A stretch of 64,000 nucleotides of DNA from Parabacteroides sp. (GTDB lineage Bacteria > Bacteroidota > Bacteroidia > Bacteroidales > Tannerellaceae). The position numbers were made by a program, and so were the translations under genes. The notes below the pieces were generated by a model. It saw nothing but the letters and a program-made list of their open reading frames with translations, did no database searches and was not told the origin of the DNA. The number at the start of each line of letters is the position of its first letter. The first letter of the stretch is position 1. Positions 16,223-25,295 of this stretch are shown in pieces. The stretch is from assembly GCA_019417325.1 (NCBI GenBank), contig DXVO01000010.1, positions 1 to 64,000 on the forward strand, read 5' to 3'.

Positions 16223-19200
16223 TTAATCCGCTGATTCGTAATGATTGATGTTATGCTGCTTCCTGTATTCTGTGGGGGTACAGCTATATTTTTTTGAAAA
16301 TGCCCGGTAAAAGGAGGAGCGGTTTGTAAAACCGGATTGGAAAACGATCTCATCGATCGTCAGTTTCGTTTTTATAAGCAAGTCCGTAGCTTTTATTAAC
16401 CGGCTGTTATTAATTAGCTCGGAGAGTGATGTGTTTTCCACTTCTTCCAGTTTGCGGTAAAAAGTGCGAAGTCCCATATTCATCTTTTCTGCTATCAGTT
16501 GGGCAGACAAGTCTTTGTTCCTGATATTCTTATTTATAATCTTTAGAATATCATTGATGAACTTCCTGTGCTCTTTATGGGAGAGTTTGCCGTTTTCTAA
16601 GGTATACGAACTCAGTGGTGAAGAGAAATATTCCCTTAGGTGTTCTTTTCTTTCCAGCAAGCGGCGTACGGATGATTTTAAGTATTCTACATTAAAAGGC
16701 TTGGTTATATAAAGTTCCGCTCCTGCATCCAATCCTTCGGTTTGCCCTTCAATCTCCCGTTTGGCAGACAGCAAGATGAAAGGGATATGGGCTGTTGTTT
16801 CATCCGATTTTACCAGCCGTGAGAAAGTCAGGCCATCCATACCAGGCATAATAACATCACTAATGATAAGGTCAGGATGAACCTCTTTTAATAGTTCCAG
16901 GGCTTCAGCCGGGCTGGAACTGGTCAATACATTATAATCCTCTCTGAATATATCAAAGATAAGCCACCGTATTTCCGCTTCATCATCCACAATCAGAAGC
17001 GTCGGTTTTAGTTCATCCATCGTACATTCCGGGATTTGCAATGTGGTATTTTGTCCCGGTTTGTAATCCGGCAATAAAATAGCCTCTTCTCTTTCTGTTT
17101 CTACAGAAGATGGTTCGAGATAAGGTAATTTCACTCTGAAATGTGTCCATTCATCCGGAATACTCTCCACTTCGATGGTTCCCTTTAATAAATGAACCAT
17201 ATTGTAGGAGATGGCAAGTCCCAATCCGTTTCGTGACCAGAAAGAGGTATCATGTTGTTCGAAACTTTGTAAAATGTGAAACCGGTCGAACAGGGTAGGG
17301 ATATCTTTTCCGGCTATGCCTTTGCCCGTGTTGGAAACGGTAATGTAGAGGTGGTCTTGTGCAATATGAATTGCTAATCTTACTCTTTTTTCGTTGTCCG
17401 TGTATTTAAACGCATTCGACAAGAGGTTTAGGAGAATGGTTACGATAAAATCTTTGTCCGAATTCCATTTCAGGAAAGGCGCTATTTCTTTTTCAAATCC
17501 GATTTTACGGGATTCTGCAACTTCTGTGAATGACTCAGCCAGCTTACCGGCAACCGTTGTCATATCAATAGGCAGGATTACCGGTTGTTTATATCCGGAT
17601 TCAATCTTATTGAACTCAATCAGGTCTTGAATCAATGAATTGAGCCTTTCCGCATTTTGCTTGATTATGGATGTGTACTTTTTGACGGAGCCGGTCAGGT
17701 TTTTCTGTTCCATCAGGCGGTTGCAGGGACCGTAAATAAGCGTCAGGGGCGTACAAAATTCATGGGATATGTTTGTGAAAAAACGGAGCTTGGATTCGTA
17801 GATTTCTTCTTTATGCTTTTGTTCTATCTTTTGCAACTGCCCGGCCTTTTTCTTTTTGTTGCGGACAATCAGTATTTGGGCGATTAACAGTATACCTGCC
17901 AGCGCCAAAGCTATATAGATGCAGTAAGCCCATAGAGAGGCATACCAGGGAGGGGATATCCGAATATTGATTTTATAGATATAACTTTCCTTTCCCAATA
18001 CATGATTGTAATACTTCACATATAATTTATAATTGCCCGGATGGAAATCCGCAAACGATATGGCATTGGAGTTTCCGTTGTCTGTCCATCTATTTTTATC
18101 CCCGTTTAATTTGTAATAATAGGTATATCCGTTTCCGTTCAAGTGGTCTGTCGCAGCAAAGGAAAGGGTGAAAGAGTTTTGGTCGTGAGCTAATTTTAGA
18201 AACGTATCGTCTCCTTTCCGGGAAAGGATTCTTTCGATTGGGAACTGTTTATCCTGTATGGTTATTGTCGTAAAGTAAACAGGAGGCATATAATGTTGCC
18301 CTTCATCAAAATAGTTTTTCCGTATGGCGACAAATCCATTACTGCCTCCAAAGAGGATTGTATGGCTCTTTTCGTCTTTAAATGATGCACCTTCGCTAAA
18401 TTCCAGAACGGATAGGCCATTGTGCTGGTCGTAAGTCCGGAACGATTCGTTTTCGGCATGATATAAAAGAAGTCCCCGGTTGGTACTTAACCAGTAACCG
18501 AAATGAGAATTAGGCTGAATGCCGTAGATACTATTATTCGGGAATCCATTGGCATCATTCAGAACCTTATAATCTCCTGTATGATACTTTACCAGTCCGT
18601 AATTAGTCCCGATCAGATAATTTCCAAAAGCATCTTTTTGGATAACGTTGGTTTCATTGATTGTATTTCCTCCAAAACGTATATTTTCAAATTCAGACGT
18701 AACGCTGTTCAATCTGAAAATGCCTTCCCCTTTATTCATACACCACAGGATGGAGTCATTTTCCGGATATATATGATAGAAAAGGTTTGTAAGTTCATCC
18801 TCTTTTTTTACGATGAATTGTTTTAGGGCGGTTACTGTGGGTTTGTCCTTCTGCCATTCGAGTTTAGCTTTTATAATACCCATCCCGATTGTGGAAATCC
18901 ATAACAGGGAGTCCTGTTCGTATATATCCGATACAGATTCAATCGTGTTCTTTTCAAACGATAAAGGCACAGGAATAACTTTGTTGTCTTTGAGCTTGAA
19001 ATAACTAAGTCCCTGTTCACTGCCAATCCAGACATTGCCTTGCCTGCTTTCTGCAAAAGAGAGGATTGTATTATCCGGTAACAGGCTATTGGAAGCCGTA
19101 ACTAATTTCATTTGGTGGTCTTTTATACTTTTATCCGGCAGGAAATCGAAAATCCGCAGGATGCCATCTCCCTTGCTACCCAGCCATAATGTATTTTCCC

Positions 19201-20263
19201 TGTCTACAAATAACGCATTTATAGGCTGATGCATATTCAGTGTGAAATCATTCAGGCAAGCGGAAGTAATGGAGTATAAATCGATGGAGTAAGTATAGGC
19301 CCCATGCCCGGAAGTTCCAATCCATACAATATCCTGAAACCGGTCTCTATATAAACAATTGACTTCTCCCGGTATATCTACCTTCTCAAGGGCATATTCC
19401 TTGTTGTTCTTTCTAAGCAGAAATAAACCATCCGTCTTAGAACCAATGAAGTAGTCCTCATGAAATTTTAGTAGTGACGAAATGTTTTCTTTTCCGGGCA
19501 GGGATGTTTTCAGGTCGCAAATAAAAAGAATGCTTTGAGTCGTGGTATCATATTCATAAAGTGTATAAGTTTCGTCTACGAAATATAAGGTATGATTGTT
19601 GTCATTTGTACAATAGAGGATACCTGCCGGATGCTTGTAGTCGGGCATGGGAATAAAGTCAATATCGCCTTGTCCGTTTGTGTGTAAGGAAAAAGAAGAA
19701 CAATTGCCGTTCTTCCGGACGATCCACAATCTGTTGGAATTGTCAATGAAAAAGTCCGCAACATCATTCGCCCTCAATGCAGGAATGAATTTCTGCTCGA
19801 ACTGTGTTTGTTTTTTTGATTTGTAATAAATGCTGTTATTGCCTTGTATAAGAAAAATATTATCCTGTTTGTCTTTCTCCAGAAAAGCAATCCTGTTGAA
19901 CATATCGAACGATTCGATAGCGGAAGTTCTGAGGTCAATCTTATGTAATCCGTGGTAGGTCTGAATCCATACCTGTTTGTCCCCTGTTTGTTCTATCCGG
20001 TTGATTCGGCTACCGGTGAAAAAGTTCTCAGTATGTTCCGGGCTATATTTTACGACTTGCTTGCCGTCATACATATCTATGCCCCGGCCTGTCCCAATCC
20101 ATACGAATCCTTTTTCATCCTGATGGAATGAAAGAATGTTGCTGCTGGAAAGATTCTCGGCATTGTTTATTTTCCGCAAGTTGAAGCCTTTTGCAGGAAC
20201 GGCAATTTGCAAAAGAAGGAAGGATACCAGAAAACAGATACATGTTTTCTTCCCTTTTTTCAT
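16223..20263 (-). CDS. Hybrid two-component system regulator (HTCS)
   Basis: A 1346-aa one-protein signalling system. In order: signal peptide (CICFLVSFLLLQIAVPA), a periplasmic sensor of two beta-propellers built from reg_prop repeats (GFVWIGTGRGIDMYDG and similar) to about residue 720, a Y_Y_Y domain, one membrane helix near 790-815, a HisKA domain with phospho-acceptor His834 (NISHEFCTPLTL), an HATPase, a receiver with Asp1136 (DLIISDVIMPGMDG), and an AraC-type DNA-binding domain at the C terminus (LTIDEIVFQSGFTNRSSFYR). The start at 20263 is preferred because a -7 box at 20285-20292 leaves no room for the upstream ATG at 20281. It faces an outer-membrane barrel gene, its likely target. 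The ligand is unknown, commonly a glycan in this family. Confidence 0.92.
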   Translation of the reverse strand: MKKGKKTCICFLVSFLLLQIAVPAKGFNLRKINNAENLSSSNILSFHQDEKGFVWIGTGRGIDMYDGKQVVKYSPEHTENFFTGSRINRIEQTGDKQVWIQTYHGLHKIDLRTSAIESFDMFNRIAFLEKDKQDNIFLIQGNNSIYYKSKKQTQFEQKFIPALRANDVADFFIDNSNRLWIVRKNGNCSSFSLHTNGQGDIDFIPMPDYKHPAGILYCTNDNNHTLYFVDETYTLYEYDTTTQSILFICDLKTSLPGKENISSLLKFHEDYFIGSKTDGLFLLRKNNKEYALEKVDIPGEVNCLYRDRFQDIVWIGTSGHGAYTYSIDLYSITSACLNDFTLNMHQPINALFVDRENTLWLGSKGDGILRIFDFLPDKSIKDHQMKLVTASNSLLPDNTILSFAESRQGNVWIGSEQGLSYFKLKDNKVIPVPLSFEKNTIESVSDIYEQDSLLWISTIGMGIIKAKLEWQKDKPTVTALKQFIVKKEDELTNLFYHIYPENDSILWCMNKGEGIFRLNSVTSEFENIRFGGNTINETNVIQKDAFGNYLIGTNYGLVKYHTGDYKVLNDANGFPNNSIYGIQPNSHFGYWLSTNRGLLLYHAENESFRTYDQHNGLSVLEFSEGASFKDEKSHTILFGGSNGFVAIRKNYFDEGQHYMPPVYFTTITIQDKQFPIERILSRKGDDTFLKLAHDQNSFTLSFAATDHLNGNGYTYYYKLNGDKNRWTDNGNSNAISFADFHPGNYKLYVKYYNHVLGKESYIYKINIRISPPWYASLWAYCIYIALALAGILLIAQILIVRNKKKKAGQLQKIEQKHKEEIYESKLRFFTNISHEFCTPLTLIYGPCNRLMEQKNLTGSVKKYTSIIKQNAERLNSLIQDLIEFNKIESGYKQPVILPIDMTTVAGKLAESFTEVAESRKIGFEKEIAPFLKWNSDKDFIVTILLNLLSNAFKYTDNEKRVRLAIHIAQDHLYITVSNTGKGIAGKDIPTLFDRFHILQSFEQHDTSFWSRNGLGLAISYNMVHLLKGTIEVESIPDEWTHFRVKLPYLEPSSVETEREEAILLPDYKPGQNTTLQIPECTMDELKPTLLIVDDEAEIRWLIFDIFREDYNVLTSSSPAEALELLKEVHPDLIISDVIMPGMDGLTFSRLVKSDETTAHIPFILLSAKREIEGQTEGLDAGAELYITKPFNVEYLKSSVRRLLERKEHLREYFSSPLSSYTLENGKLSHKEHRKFINDILKIINKNIRNKDLSAQLIAEKMNMGLRTFYRKLEEVENTSLSELINNSRLIKATDLLIKTKLTIDEIVFQSGFTNRSSFYRAFSKKYSCTPTEYRKQHNINHYESAD

Positions 20264-20284
20264 ATTCAAAAATGAAATCATGGA

Positions 20285-20292
20285 CAAATATA
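20285..20292 (-). promoter_or_regulatory. -7 box of the HTCS gene
   Basis: TATATTTG on the minus strand, ~21 nt before the ATG at 20263. Confidence 0.5.
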
Positions 20293-20399
20293 GCTTTATT
20301 CCTTCTCTTTACTGTGTCAGATTACGACAAATCCATCTCTTTTCATGACACGCCTGTTAGATATAAAATAACCTTTACTTCAGATAGATAGTCCTTGGT

Positions 20400-20407
20400 T
20401 AGCTTTG
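20400..20407 (+). promoter_or_regulatory. -7 box of the outer-membrane barrel gene
   Basis: TAGCTTTG fits TAnnTTTG and leaves a ~19-nt leader before the ATG at 20432. The ~105 bp between the two divergent -7 boxes should contain the HTCS binding site. Confidence 0.55.
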
Positions 20408-20431
20408 CAGGACAATTATAAATCAGCAGTT

Positions 20432-22846
20432 ATGAAAAGTACTTTAATTCTAATTCTTTTTGTTTGTAGTTTCAATACCCTCTTTGCCGTTTCTCCGCGG
20501 CTAAAAGGGATAATCCGGGAAAAAGGAACAGGCAATCCGATAGAGTTAGCAGATGTTATCTTATTAAAAAAAGGGGGGACAATAGCTGTTTCCTCTGTCT
20601 TGTCGGAAGCTAATGGCAGTTTCTTGTTGTCGGATATTGGAGATGGGGAATATTCATTGGTGGTACGGCTAATCGGGTATGATGTATATACACAAGATAT
20701 GATTCGTCTCCGTTCTTCCGAACCTTTGTTGGATGTAGGAATTATCGAACTGCAACCATTAGAAGTCGGCCTTACGGAAGTTGTCGTGGAAGGAACAAAA
20801 CGACAAATTGTTTATAAACTGGATAAGAAGATTATCGATTCGTCCAATAACCTGATGGGAAGCGGGGGAACGGCGGTCGATATTCTGGAGAACACGCCTT
20901 CCATCCGGGTAGGAGTAGATGGCGAAGTGACATTCAGGGGAAGTAGCGGCTTTAAAGTATATATCGATGGAAAGCCCAGTTTTTATTCGGGTACCCAGGC
21001 CTTGCAACAGATACCCGCCGGGCAGATAGAGAATGTAGAGATTGTCACTACACCTTCGGCCCGTTATGATACGGATGGTGAAGTAGGGATGATTAATATT
21101 ATTACGAAGAAGAATAAACGCGAGGGCATCAATGGCATGGCTAATATCTATGGCAGTACGGCGCTGTCCAACGGCGTAGACTTTCTTATCTCCCAGCAAT
21201 TGAATAAACTTCAGTGGCATTTCGCCGGACATTGGAACCAACCGATCCGAAAGAGTGATTTTGAACAGGAAAAGACGACGATTGTCGATCATATAACCAC
21301 CACTTCCATTTCCAATGGTCCGAGAAAAGGCAAAAATTACCATTATGGTTTACGGGGAGGAATCGATTATGCTTTTTCTCCTAAAACGTCGATAAATGCA
21401 GAATTGCAAATCGTATATGATAAGTTTACCCGGGATGGAAACCTGGATTATATGGAGGTTCGTACGGATGCAGACGGCAAATCCGTAAAATCGGAGCATA
21501 ACAGTCTGGATGACTTCGACCTGCATTCGACCGTCAATATCGGAAAAGCGGGCTTTACGCATAAATTTAATGAGGAAGGGCATCAGCTTACCGGTAGCTT
21601 TATGCTGGGATACGAGGGAAATCCCCTTGAATATTTCCAAAGCGACCTTTTCGACAAAGAGAACCAACGGCAGCAGGGACATCGTGCCTGGGAGGACGAA
21701 ATCCGTTGGACGGTGAGGGGGAATATCGGTTACAATTATCCGTATAGTAAGACGGGACATGTGGAAAGCGGTTACCAGTATCATTCTTATCTGGAAGACG
21801 GCGATTACAGTATGCAATTCTGGGACCCAGCAAAAAGAGAGTTTTACTGGCGTGATGATATTTATAATACGTTCTATTTTCAACGGGGCATTCATTCCGT
21901 TTACCTGTTGGGAAGCGACAGCTATAAAGCCTTCGATGCACAGGTCGGTGTCAGAGGCGAACATACGCATCAGGTATTGCGCAGTTCCATTAAAGGGGCA
22001 GACCGCACGGTAAACCGTTTTGAAGTATTCCCCTCTGTACATATCGGCTATACACTGCCCCATGAACAGAAATTGACTTTTGCCTATTCGTACCGTACAA
22101 ACCGTCCGGAACTTTTCTATATGGAACCTTATATTACTTACCGTGATTACTATACAGCGGAAATCGGCAATCCGGATATACGCCCGGAATATATACATTC
22201 CTATGAATTGAATTATAAAAAGACTTTCGGTGAACAAGTTTTTCAATCCAGCTTGTTTTACAGGGCGCGTAAAGATAAAATCGAACGCTTGCGTGTCCCG
22301 TATCAGGCAGGCGTGACTCTGGATTCAATGGCAAATGTCGGCAACGACCATGCGTTGGGTATAGAACTAAGCGGGCAGTTTACCGTAAATAAATGGTGGA
22401 ACCTGAATGTAAACGGAAGCGTTTACTATTACAAGGTGGTGAACCATCTGAATTCAGGAGGAAAGAAGGAAACCAGTACCAATTATGATATTACCGTCAA
22501 CAACCTGTTTCGTATTAATAAGAATACCCGTATCCAGTTGGATGGAAACTTCGTAGGTCCGTCTGTTACCACTCAGGGACGTTCGGACTCCTTTTGGTTT
22601 GTCAATCTGGCTATCCGCCAGCAATTGTTTAGTCCGAACCTGCAAGGCACCTTATCCTTCCGGGATATATTCAATTCCGCCCGTTACCGGAGTGATATTA
22701 TAACGGCAAATCTGGAATCCATTACCCATATCCGGCCGAAAGATCCGGTTGTCACATTAACCGTAAGCTATACCTTCAATAACTTCAAACGGAGTTCGCA
22801 AAGCTCGCGGGATAACCGGGACTTGTTCGAAGGAGTAAACCATTAA
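20432..22846 (+). CDS. TonB-dependent-receptor-like outer membrane beta-barrel protein
   Basis: An 804-aa outer-membrane protein. It has a signal peptide, an N-terminal carboxypeptidase-regulatory-like domain (LKGIIREKGTGNPIELADVI), a plug-like segment (GSGGTAVDILENTPSIRVGV and DGEVGMINIITKK) and a large C-terminal barrel of the OMP_b-brl_3 type. There is no SusD-like partner next to it, so it is not a classical SusCD pair. The start at 20432 gives a good signal peptide; the frame continues to a TTG at 20405 inside the promoter box. It is divergent from the HTCS gene and probably activated by it. Substrate unknown. Confidence 0.87.
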   Translation: MKSTLILILFVCSFNTLFAVSPRLKGIIREKGTGNPIELADVILLKKGGTIAVSSVLSEANGSFLLSDIGDGEYSLVVRLIGYDVYTQDMIRLRSSEPLLDVGIIELQPLEVGLTEVVVEGTKRQIVYKLDKKIIDSSNNLMGSGGTAVDILENTPSIRVGVDGEVTFRGSSGFKVYIDGKPSFYSGTQALQQIPAGQIENVEIVTTPSARYDTDGEVGMINIITKKNKREGINGMANIYGSTALSNGVDFLISQQLNKLQWHFAGHWNQPIRKSDFEQEKTTIVDHITTTSISNGPRKGKNYHYGLRGGIDYAFSPKTSINAELQIVYDKFTRDGNLDYMEVRTDADGKSVKSEHNSLDDFDLHSTVNIGKAGFTHKFNEEGHQLTGSFMLGYEGNPLEYFQSDLFDKENQRQQGHRAWEDEIRWTVRGNIGYNYPYSKTGHVESGYQYHSYLEDGDYSMQFWDPAKREFYWRDDIYNTFYFQRGIHSVYLLGSDSYKAFDAQVGVRGEHTHQVLRSSIKGADRTVNRFEVFPSVHIGYTLPHEQKLTFAYSYRTNRPELFYMEPYITYRDYYTAEIGNPDIRPEYIHSYELNYKKTFGEQVFQSSLFYRARKDKIERLRVPYQAGVTLDSMANVGNDHALGIELSGQFTVNKWWNLNVNGSVYYYKVVNHLNSGGKKETSTNYDITVNNLFRINKNTRIQLDGNFVGPSVTTQGRSDSFWFVNLAIRQQLFSPNLQGTLSFRDIFNSARYRSDIITANLESITHIRPKDPVVTLTVSYTFNNFKRSSQSSRDNRDLFEGVNH

Positions 22847-22856
22847 AAAAAGTGAC

Positions 22857-22864
22857 TACTTTTG
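22857..22864 (+). promoter_or_regulatory. -7 box of the PAS-LuxR gene
   Basis: TACTTTTG fits TAnnTTTG, ~43 nt before the ATG at 22907. Confidence 0.5.
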
Positions 22865-22906
22865 TGCTGCGCTAATTAACGGAATACGAATGTTTATTTA
22901 TACTGC

Positions 22907-23677
22907 ATGAAAGTAATTGATATAACCAGGGAAGAGTTGTGGTCGAAGCAACATTTGTCGGCTTCGGATGTGGATTACGGTGTTTGGGAGCGTGATAAAA
23001 CCATGCTCCGGCAAATGTCGGAATTAACCCGGAGCTGCACCTTTGTTGTCGATGTCTGTAAATGCAACTATGCTTTTGCCTCTGCAAACTTTGTGGACTT
23101 ATTGGGGTATGACAGCCATAAGATAGCTACGTTGGAGAAGCAAGGGGATTATCTGGAATCGCGAATCCATCCGGACGACAGGCAACAACTGGAAATGCTG
23201 CAAGTCAATCTGGGCAGGTTCATTTATAGCCTGCCTTCCGGGCAAAGGAATGACTATTGTAATATGTATACTTTCCGTGTACGTAATGCCAAGCAACAGT
23301 ATGTGCGGGTAGTCAGTAAACATCAGGTATTGGAGCAAGACCGTAATGGGAAAGCCTGGCTTATCATAGGGAATATGGATATCGCCCCCAGCCAGAAAGA
23401 GTCCGCATCTGTTGATTGTACCGTACTGAACCTACGGAATGGAGACATGTTCTCTCCCGCCTTATCATCCGTCCCTGAAATCCAGTTAACACAGCGGGAA
23501 TTAGTGGTCTTGCAACTTATCCGGCAAGGATTCCTAAGCAAGGAAATCGCCGGTAAGCTTGGCATCAGTATCCATACGGTACATATCCACCGCCAGCACC
23601 TACTGCATAAATTAGGCGTTCAAAATGCAATAGAAGCCATCAACCGGGCACAGCAATTAGGCTTATTGCCCCATTAA
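22907..23677 (+). CDS. PAS-domain LuxR-type transcriptional regulator
   Basis: A 256-aa cytoplasmic protein. The N-terminal part (about residues 45-165) is PAS-like (YAFASANFVDLLGYDSHKI, SRIHPDDRQQLEML). The C-terminal part (about 193-250) is a LuxR/GerE helix-turn-helix (LTQRELVVLQLIRQGFLSKE then IAGKLGISIHTVHIHRQHLL). It lacks a receiver domain, so it would sense an intracellular or redox/small-molecule cue through PAS. It has its own -7 box after the barrel gene. Targets are unknown. A short repeat array begins right at its stop codon. Confidence 0.85.
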   Translation: MKVIDITREELWSKQHLSASDVDYGVWERDKTMLRQMSELTRSCTFVVDVCKCNYAFASANFVDLLGYDSHKIATLEKQGDYLESRIHPDDRQQLEMLQVNLGRFIYSLPSGQRNDYCNMYTFRVRNAKQQYVRVVSKHQVLEQDRNGKAWLIIGNMDIAPSQKESASVDCTVLNLRNGDMFSPALSSVPEIQLTQRELVVLQLIRQGFLSKEIAGKLGISIHTVHIHRQHLLHKLGVQNAIEAINRAQQLGLLPH

Positions 23678-23715
23678 CTGTCACCTGTCAACTGTCACCT
23701 GTCAACTGTCACCTG
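23676..23715. repeat. Short tandem repeat at convergent gene ends (half-element)
   Basis: A 14-bp unit (CTGTCACCTGTCAA) occurs almost three times, filling the gap between the stops of the PAS-LuxR and NTase genes. It matches one arm of the longer element seen at 24373-24472 and 36222-36320. Confidence 0.75.
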
Positions 23716-23717
23716 AA

Positions 23718-24326
23718 TCACGGTATCCACTCCAAAACCCCCGTTACCGGATGTGCTTCCCTCCATGCCTTAAATTCCGCATAATCGCGTACACCATCCT
23801 GAAGAACCGCCTGATAATATTCAACTCCCATAATCTTTTCCGTTTCAGGCGTTTCATATTTAAGTTGGAGGATTGTATTTCTTGTCTCTTCGGTTAGCAC
23901 TGCGGAAATACGTTCTGCCACATGTTCAAAATACCTGTCATACCGGGAGCCTTTCCGGATATGTATCATATCCATTTGCCAGAGTTCGCCTTCTGCATCC
24001 TGATACCAGACATGCCATTCCACACAAGCCTCGATGGTGTGAAGCAGATTGGTGCATTCTATCTTCTTAATGGATGTGTTTTCCGCCAGTTTAGCCATCG
24101 CCTGAAAGCTATCCGCCAGCGTAAGGGGAGAGGAATAAATATGAAAATCGATGTCCCGGTGCTTCATCAGCAGTCCGGTCTTTAACGAACCTACCAGATT
24201 GATTTCAGCCCCGACGGATTGCCAGATATTTATTACATCTGTCCGGCGGATCACTTCCCATGCTTTTTCCTGGTTCCTTTTAGCTAATTCTATTATTTGC
24301 TGCATACGTCTTGTTTTAGGCTGCAA
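23718..24326 (-). CDS. Nucleotidyltransferase-fold protein
   Basis: A 202-aa cytoplasmic protein. The region GAEINLVGSLKTGLLMKHRD then IDFHIY has the GS-x(n)-DxD arrangement of the nucleotidyltransferase superfamily, with Asp residues that could bind metal. A second acidic strand, WQMDMIHIRKG, follows as in minimal NTases. The C-terminal ~70 residues are helical. No partner gene identifies its substrate. It is bounded by repeats of the gene-end element on both sides (23676-23715 and 24373-24472). A second ATG at 24305 is possible. Confidence 0.65.
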   Translation of the reverse strand: MQPKTRRMQQIIELAKRNQEKAWEVIRRTDVINIWQSVGAEINLVGSLKTGLLMKHRDIDFHIYSSPLTLADSFQAMAKLAENTSIKKIECTNLLHTIEACVEWHVWYQDAEGELWQMDMIHIRKGSRYDRYFEHVAERISAVLTEETRNTILQLKYETPETEKIMGVEYYQAVLQDGVRDYAEFKAWREAHPVTGVLEWIP

Positions 24327-24372
24327 AAATAGGCAGAAAGAAATTGATGGGAAATAGCTAATTATAACTATT

Positions 24373-24472
24373 TAGTTGACAGTTGACAAGTGACAGTTGA
24401 CAGTTATTTCGGCTTTCTGCCGATTTGTATACCGGACGCGAAGCCCAACTGTCACCTGTCAATTGTCAACTA
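24373..24472. repeat. ~100-bp palindromic gene-end repeat element
   Basis: Both ends consist of alternating TTGACAG/GTGACAG heptamers in inverted orientation (starts TAGTTGACAG, ends TTGTCAACTA). Between them lies a core with a small hairpin (TCGGCTTTCTGCCGA) and GGACGCGAAGC. The same core occurs in reverse orientation at 36222-36320. It ends 2 nt from the stop of the DUF6261 gene. Confidence 0.8.
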
Positions 24473-24474
24473 AT

Positions 24475-25272
24475 TCACAGTTCCTCCGGCTTGTCCCCAT
24501 CGCTGCCACCTTCGGCGTCCGGATTGGGTCGGTTGCTGCTGCCGCTGTCGGTTTTGCCGCCTTTGCCTTTTCCATGACGTAAGGAGGCGGAAACACGGAA
24601 TTCGTCTATCATGGCATTCCACCAGGTGAAAAGCTCCAGATATTTGGTTTCACCGTTCACCAAAGCAAGGGCGTTGAGGGCTTCCGCCAGGGTTTCGTAG
24701 GCGGCATCGAATGCCGGGCGGGTTTCTTCGGATTTCTGCGGGGTGTTGCGCTGGCCGGATTCCATGCGGCGGGCATCGGAGAGCGCGGCGCATTCGGCAT
24801 TTGCTTTTTTGAGTTCGCTAATCCATGCGGTCAGGCCGAGGGTGGCGAAATCCGCTTTCATCACATCCGATTCGGCTGCCTGTATAAAGTTTTCCGTCAT
24901 ACCGGTCTGGTCGTTGAAGCTGAGGCGGGTGGTGTTTTTATATTTATCGGCAAAGGGAATCAACCGTTTGGCAGCCGTTTGTTTGTCGGTATCGAAATGG
25001 TTGGCAAAAGTACGTATCTGGTCGAGGATAGCGGATTGCGTAGCGTCGCGCTTTTTGTCGGCGCTACCCATTTCTGAGGTCAATGCACTTTTGGAGAGTT
25101 TGACCAGACTGTCGTCGTAATCTTGCAGGGCTTTTTGAAAACTTTCAAAAGGGGCGGTTACGCCTAATGCGGATACTCCTGCTGTTTGGATTTGCAGTTC
25201 GATGGCACGTCCTGCCGCCAGCAATTCGTTGTTGCGTAATCTTGATTTGGGAAATTTTTGAATTTTAGCCAT
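24475..25272 (-). CDS. DUF6261 family protein
   Basis: A 265-aa protein from the ATG at 25272 (an ATG three codons earlier is possible). It is mostly helical and has no signal peptide. It starts MAKIQKFPKSRLRNNELLAA and contains FADKYKNTTRLSFNDQTGMT. This agrees with DUF6261, a family of unknown function largely restricted to Bacteroidales. The last ~35 residues are low-complexity (Gly/Ser/Asp-rich). It is the last gene of a probable unit with the 14-residue-repeat ORF and the FISUMP-type lipoprotein upstream. Confidence 0.72.
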   Translation of the reverse strand: MAKIQKFPKSRLRNNELLAAGRAIELQIQTAGVSALGVTAPFESFQKALQDYDDSLVKLSKSALTSEMGSADKKRDATQSAILDQIRTFANHFDTDKQTAAKRLIPFADKYKNTTRLSFNDQTGMTENFIQAAESDVMKADFATLGLTAWISELKKANAECAALSDARRMESGQRNTPQKSEETRPAFDAAYETLAEALNALALVNGETKYLELFTWWNAMIDEFRVSASLRHGKGKGGKTDSGSSNRPNPDAEGGSDGDKPEEL

Positions 25273-25295
25273 GTGAATCATGTTTTAAATGTTTA

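Noticed and set aside
20432..22846. SusC of a polysaccharide utilisation locus
   Set aside because: No SusD-like or glycoside hydrolase gene is adjacent, and the barrel is of OMP_b-brl type.
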